A stretch of 8,761 bases of DNA from Deltaproteobacteria bacterium (lineage in GTDB: Bacteria > Desulfobacterota > DSM-4660 > Desulfatiglandales > HGW-15), in the NCBI GenBank assembly GCA_016926135.1, contig JAFGPH010000476.1, positions 1-8,761 on the forward strand. Direction: 5' to 3'. The notes beneath the pieces were generated by a model, which worked only from the letters and a program-made list of their open reading frames with translations, was not told where the DNA came from and ran no database searches. Positions 5,646 through 8,761 of this stretch are shown here, in pieces. Positions within the stretch are counted from its first letter, which is position 1; every line of letters begins with the position of its first letter. Position numbers and translations under genes: made by a program.

Positions 5646-6659
5646 TCACCGCAAACCGGAAATCGTTCCCGAAGCGGCGCTTTCCAGCCAACACTTCACC
5701 CTTCTGAAGTCCCCCATCTTTGTTTCTCGGGGCTCTTCAGTTCGGCACACATCCATGACCCTGGGGCACCGAGGGTGGAAACGGCATCCACCAGGCATCT
5801 CCAATGGACCGGGTACCATTCCGGGAATCTCTTGAAGTCGCCGACCCATCCTTTCTTTTCGCCCGATGACCGGAACGGATCCCAGAAGCCCCTGGGTATA
5901 AGGATGCCTCGGGTCCTTGAAGAGATCCCTTACCGGGGCTTCTTCTACGATCTGCCCTGCGTACATCACAATGACCCTCGTGGCCATTTCCGCGATGACG
6001 CCCAAGTCGTGGGTGATTAAAACGATGGAGGTGTTGAACTCATCCTTCAGCCGCTTCATGAGATTCAGAATCTGTGCCTGAATGGTCACATCGAGTGCGG
6101 TGGTCGGCTCGTCGGCAAAAAGGAGCTGGGGATTGCAGGACAGAGCCATGGCGATCATGGCCCGCTGCCGCATGCCGCCGGAGAGCTTGTGCGGGTATTC
6201 CCTCGCTCTCTGCCGCGGGCTCGGAATCTGGACCATCTGGAGCATCTGCACCGCTCGGCGCCACGCTTCCTGCCTCGACAGGTTTTGGTGGAGCCTAACC
6301 GCCTCGGCGATCTGCTCGCCGATGATCAACACCGGATTCAGGGAGGTCATCGGTTCCTGGAAAATCATGGAAATGGCATTCCCTCTGATCTTTCTGATCC
6401 CGTCCCTGCCCAAGTCCAGAAGATTCACGCCCTGAAACTGAATGATCCCGCGGATCTCCGCCGGTGGGCAGGCAAGGAGCTGGAGGACCGAAAGGGCCGT
6501 AACGGTCTTGCCGCATCCGCTTTCTCCTACGAGCCCCAGAGTCTCTCCACGATACACCTCCAGGTCCACTCCGTCGATGGCATTCACGATCCCATCCAGG
6601 GTATGAAAATAGGTGTGAAGTCCCCGAATGGTGAGGAGCGGTTTGTCCTGGTCCTTCAT
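5646..6659 (-). CDS. dppD: Peptide ABC transporter ATPase, DppD/OppD type
   Basis: The second ATPase of the importer, expected to pair with DppF beneath the two permeases. The 337-residue protein shows Walker A GESGCGKT (45-52), Q-loop Gln101 in [11 protein letters not shown], signature LSGGMRQR (159-166), Walker B LLFADE (179-184) and switch His217. The C-terminal region begins at [13 protein letters not shown] (251-263) and has [16 protein letters not shown], with cysteines at 292, 298, 305 and 323. [11 protein letters not shown] and [15 protein letters not shown] are typical of D subunits, which separates it from the F subunit next door. Its ATG overlaps the dppC stop by 4 bp (ATGA), a sign of translational coupling within one operon. 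All catalytic motifs are intact, so it should be functional. Confidence 0.93.
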   Translation of the reverse strand: MKDQDKPLLTIRGLHTYFHTLDGIVNAIDGVDLEVYRGETLGLVGESGCGKTVTALSVLQLLACPPAEIRGIIQFQGVNLLDLGRDGIRKIRGNAISMIFQEPMTSLNPVLIIGEQIAEAVRLHQNLSRQEAWRRAVQMLQMVQIPSPRQRAREYPHKLSGGMRQRAMIAMALSCNPQLLFADEPTTALDVTIQAQILNLMKRLKDEFNTSIVLITHDLGVIAEMATRVIVMYAGQIVEEAPVRDLFKDPRHPYTQGLLGSVPVIGRKERMGRRLQEIPGMVPGPLEMPGGCRFHPRCPRVMDVCRTEEPRETKMGDFRRVKCWLESAASGTISGLR

Positions 6660-7525
6660 ATGCGGAACCTCGGATCAAGGGCGTCCCTCAGCCCATCTCC
6701 CAGGAGATTGAAACTGAGGACGGCAAGAAATATGGCCACGCCGGGGAAGGTCGCCACGTGAGGCGCATTAAACAAATACGCTCTGCCGGAGCCGAGCATG
6801 GCGCCCCACTCCGGATTGGGTGGCTGCACGCCCAAACCGAGAAACCCGAGTCCGGCGGCGAAAAGGATTGCAGTTCCCATGCCGAGGCTGGTCTGAACGG
6901 TAATGGGAACCATCACGTTCGGCAGGATGTGGCGAATGATAATCATGAAATCCCTGGTTCCCACAGCCCTGGCTGCCTCGACATAGACCTGCTCCCTGAC
7001 CGAAAGAACGCATCCTCTCACTAGGCGAATGTAGATCGGGATCATGCTGATGCCGATGGAGATGACCGTGTTCTTTAGCCCAACCCCCAGGACAGCCACG
7101 AGGGCCAGGGCGAGAAGAAAACCCGGGAAGGCCAGCATCATATCCGTGACCCTCTGAATGCCGAAGTCGATCTTCCCGCCGTAGTAGCCGGAGATAAGCC
7201 CCAGAGGAACCCCCAAAAAAAGGCCCACGGACACCACGCCCGCGGCAATGAGCATGGATATGCGGGATCCCCAGATAATCCTGCCCAAGATGGATCGTCC
7301 CAGTTCGTCCATGCCGAGCACGTGATGATGTGAGGGTTTTTCCAGCGCCATCATCAGGTTGGGAGCAGACGGATTGCCCGGGTAAAGAAGGGGCGCAAAG
7401 AAGGCGGTAAAGAGATAAACGAGCAGGAGCACACCGCCGAAGAGGGCAGCCCTGTTTCGCTTGAGCTTTGCCCAGCTTCTCCGGAATTGTCCCGCGTATT
7501 CGATCTGCCCTTCCTTCTCAATCAT
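6656..7525 (-). CDS. dppC: Peptide ABC transporter permease, DppC type
   Basis: An inner-membrane permease subunit that with DppB forms the translocation path. The 289-residue protein begins with a cytoplasmic N-terminal stretch ([16 protein letters not shown], 15-30) and a first membrane segment (31-48), typical of the C subunit. [21 protein letters not shown] (68-88) is a conserved DppC/OppC signature. Further membrane segments lie around 90-115, 130-150, 155-170, 210-232 and 258-276. The ATPase-contacting EAA loop is at about 179-205 ([21 protein letters not shown]). The ATG at 7525 has AGGA 6 nt upstream and overlaps the dppB stop by 8 bp; its own stop overlaps the dppD start. The protein is full length with no sign of damage. 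Confidence 0.93.
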   Translation of the reverse strand: MIEKEGQIEYAGQFRRSWAKLKRNRAALFGGVLLLVYLFTAFFAPLLYPGNPSAPNLMMALEKPSHHHVLGMDELGRSILGRIIWGSRISMLIAAGVVSVGLFLGVPLGLISGYYGGKIDFGIQRVTDMMLAFPGFLLALALVAVLGVGLKNTVISIGISMIPIYIRLVRGCVLSVREQVYVEAARAVGTRDFMIIIRHILPNVMVPITVQTSLGMGTAILFAAGLGFLGLGVQPPNPEWGAMLGSGRAYLFNAPHVATFPGVAIFLAVLSFNLLGDGLRDALDPRFRI

Positions 7526-8438
7526 AGCGAATCCTAGGATCGACCCACGCGTAGAGGAGATCTACCACCAGGTTGACAAAGATATACAGAAGGCCGAAAA
7601 CAAGGATCGCACCCTGGATCACGGGGTAGTCCCTGGCGAGGATGGAGTCCACAATCAACCTCCCGAGACCCGGCCAGGCAAAGACCGTCTCCGTCAGCAC
7701 GGCGCCTCCCAGGAGCAGGCCGAACTGGAGTCCCACCACCGTGATAATAGGGATGAGCGCATTCTTGAGTGCATGTTTGACGATTACCACCTCTTCCTTG
7801 AGCCCCTTGGAGCGGGCCGTGGTGGTATAGTCCTGAGAGAGCACTTCCATCATGGTGGAGCGGGTCATCCGTGCGATGAAGGCGATCACGAAAGAGGCGA
7901 GAGTGACCGAAGGAAGGATCACATGCTTCCAGCTTCCCGTCCCCCCGGCCGGAAGCCATTGGAGCACGACGGAAAAAACCACCACCAGCATTAGACCCAG
8001 CCAGAACACGGGCATGGAGATCCCGAACAGGGCGACGGAGGTGACCAGGTAGTCGATCCAGGTGTATGGTCGAACGGCTGAAACGATGCCGGCCGGGATG
8101 CCGAACAGGATGGCAAGGGTTATGGCCACAACGGCCAGAAGTACGGTGTTGGGCAGCCTTGCCCAGATCTCCTGGGTTACCGGATTCTGGGTGCGGGCGG
8201 ATCGCCCCAGGTCAAACTGCGCCAAGCGGCTGAAAAAGACGGCGTACTGCAGGTGGATGGGCCGATCCAGGCCCAACTGGCGCCGGATGTTTTCAACCTC
8301 CTCCGGGGTGGCCATCTGGCCGGCCAGAACCTGGGCAGGATCCCCTGGAAGCATCCGAAGCATGAAAAAAAGAAGCAGGGAGATCCCGATGAGCACGGGA
8401 ATCGTGGCAATGAGGCGTTTGATCACATATTGAAACAT
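7518..8438 (-). CDS. dppB: Peptide ABC transporter permease, DppB type
   Basis: The first inner-membrane permease of the importer. From the ATG at 8438 it has 306 residues and the classic B-subunit start MFQYVIKRLIATIPVLIGIS. The conserved MLRMLPGDPAQVL (28-38), a periplasmic IRRQLGLDRPIHLQYAVF segment (51-68) and the GRSARTQNPVTQEIWARLPNT motif (78-98) follow. Membrane segments lie around 9-28, 99-121, 129-158, 172-190, 229-250 and 273-296. The EAA loop at about 198-224 reads EVLSQDYTTTARSKGL... before ALKNALIP. An in-frame TTG at 8450 would add four residues (GYP after the initiator); neither start has a strong ribosome binding site and the ATG fits the family better. It is the first gene after the spacer holding the MITE and hairpin. 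Confidence 0.93.
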   Translation of the reverse strand: MFQYVIKRLIATIPVLIGISLLLFFMLRMLPGDPAQVLAGQMATPEEVENIRRQLGLDRPIHLQYAVFFSRLAQFDLGRSARTQNPVTQEIWARLPNTVLLAVVAITLAILFGIPAGIVSAVRPYTWIDYLVTSVALFGISMPVFWLGLMLVVVFSVVLQWLPAGGTGSWKHVILPSVTLASFVIAFIARMTRSTMMEVLSQDYTTTARSKGLKEEVVIVKHALKNALIPIITVVGLQFGLLLGGAVLTETVFAWPGLGRLIVDSILARDYPVIQGAILVFGLLYIFVNLVVDLLYAWVDPRIRYD

Positions 8439-8486
8439 CGGGTATCCCAATCGACCGGTTTGCCGAGGAGATTTCCACCCGGAGTG

Positions 8487-8529
8487 AAAAAGAAACCCGG
8501 CCCCGCCCGTGCGAGCGGAACCGGTGGGT
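8487..8529 (-). terminator. Terminator-like hairpin between binding-protein gene and dppB
   Basis: On the minus strand ACCC (8529-8526) and GGTTCCGC (8522-8515) pair with GCGGGGCC (8506-8499) and GGGT (8498-8495). There is a 3-nt bulge and two G-U pairs, and a T-rich run follows (about 8494-8487). A partial terminator here would let the binding protein be made in excess over the membrane subunits, as is common in binding-protein operons. The bulge and interrupted T-run lower confidence. Confidence 0.5.
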
Positions 8530-8540
8530 CCTCACTCTTG
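8530..8540. repeat. Left target-site duplication of the MITE
   Basis: CCTCACTCTTG, identical to 8688-8698. The bases next to each copy differ, which limits the repeat to 11 bp. Confidence 0.7.
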
Positions 8541-8687
8541 ATGGTCTCGTAAAAAGTGGAAAACCTCCCTGTTTCGTCACCCCGGCGAAAGCCGTGGTCC
8601 AATAAATTCAATAGGTTCTGGATGCCGGATCTGTCATCCCGGACTTGATCCGGGACCGGCATGACGATATGGGACTTTTTACGAGAC
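8541..8687. mobile_element. MITE-like element with 15-bp inverted ends and 11-bp target duplication
   Basis: Perfect 15-bp inverted ends GGTCTCGTAAAAAGT (8543-8557) and its complement (8674-8688) enclose about 116 bp with no gene. The unit is flanked by 11-bp direct repeats CCTCACTCTTG (8530-8540 and 8688-8698), the mark of a target-site duplication; the exact border is uncertain by one or two bases. The interior folds strongly: ACCCCGGC-gaaa-GCCGTGGT near 8579-8598 (one mismatch), and a nested hairpin with ATGCCGG (8622-8628)/CCGGCAT (8656-8662) outside CCCGGA (8638-8643)/TCCGGG (8649-8654). It has no coding capacity and would need a transposase in trans. Confidence 0.75.
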
Positions 8688-8698
8688 CCTCACTCTTG
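8688..8698. repeat. Right target-site duplication of the MITE
   Basis: CCTCACTCTTG, identical to 8530-8540. Its first base is shared with the last base of the right inverted end. Confidence 0.7.
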
Positions 8699-8706
8699 TC
8701 TCTTTG

Positions 8707-8761
8707 CTATTTCTTTTTGGTAATATAGGTCGGATAGAATTTTTCGGTGTTCAGTACCACA
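8707..8761 (-). CDS. C-terminal end of a probable substrate-binding protein (partial)
   Basis: The minus-strand frame entering from the window edge reads VVLNTEKFYPTYITKKK and stops with TAG at 8709-8707. Only 17 residues are visible, too few to prove a family. Its position directly upstream of dppBCDF, its orientation and its plausible ending for a family-5 extracellular solute-binding protein make the binding subunit of this importer the likely identity. The rest of the gene lies beyond the right edge. Confidence 0.5.
   Translation of the reverse strand, partial: VVLNTEKFYPTYITKKK

Noticed and set aside
7461..7994. 177-codon plus-strand open frame
   Set aside because: Antisense to dppB and dppC. 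It is rich in His, Asp, Glu and Arg, typical of the shadow of a membrane protein gene, and has no motif.

Overview
The window looks like a chromosomal stretch from a GC-rich Gram-negative bacterium. A sulfate-reducer/syntroph-type deltaproteobacterium (Desulfobacterota) is my best guess. This rests on the gene style and on a repeat element (ends GGTCTCGTAAAAAGT, interior CCCGGACTTGATCCGGG-type hairpin) that I associate from memory with such genomes; no marker gene in the window proves it. Every convincing gene lies on the minus strand, so transcription runs from high to low coordinates.

Layout in the direction of transcription. (1) 8761-4642: a peptide-type ABC importer. The last 17 codons of a probable substrate-binding protein are followed by a spacer holding a MITE-like element and a terminator-like hairpin. 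Then come two permeases (dppB, dppC) and two ATPases (dppD, dppF), tightly packed with 8-bp and 4-bp overlaps and one 44-bp gap. (2) 4682-4230: a Panacea (SocA/DUF4065-like) domain ORF that starts inside the end of dppF and appears to lack an N-terminal region. (3) 4080-3116: a separate transcription unit with a near-consensus promoter, a strong ribosome binding site, an exported 258-residue protein of unknown function and a strong terminator. (4) 3010-2085: an IclR-family regulator whose candidate promoter is overlain by a 20-bp near-palindrome, suggesting autoregulation. (5) 1876-578: proA, glutamate-5-semialdehyde dehydrogenase of proline synthesis, followed by an intrinsic terminator. (6) 547-1: a small cassette with a GxxExxY-family gene (PD-(D/E)XK nuclease-like fold), apparently frameshifted near its 3' end, surrounded by hairpins and bounded by inverted CGCAGAC-type repeats.

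The importer genes form one functional unit: binding protein, two membrane subunits and two ATPases bringing in di/oligopeptides or a similar small ligand. proA, the IclR regulator and the exported protein look like independent units; the sequence does not show that the regulator controls the transporter or proA. The least ordinary parts are the GxxExxY cassette, the MITE with an 11-bp target duplication inside the transporter operon, and the truncated-looking Panacea ORF. No complete new defence or mobile system is visible.
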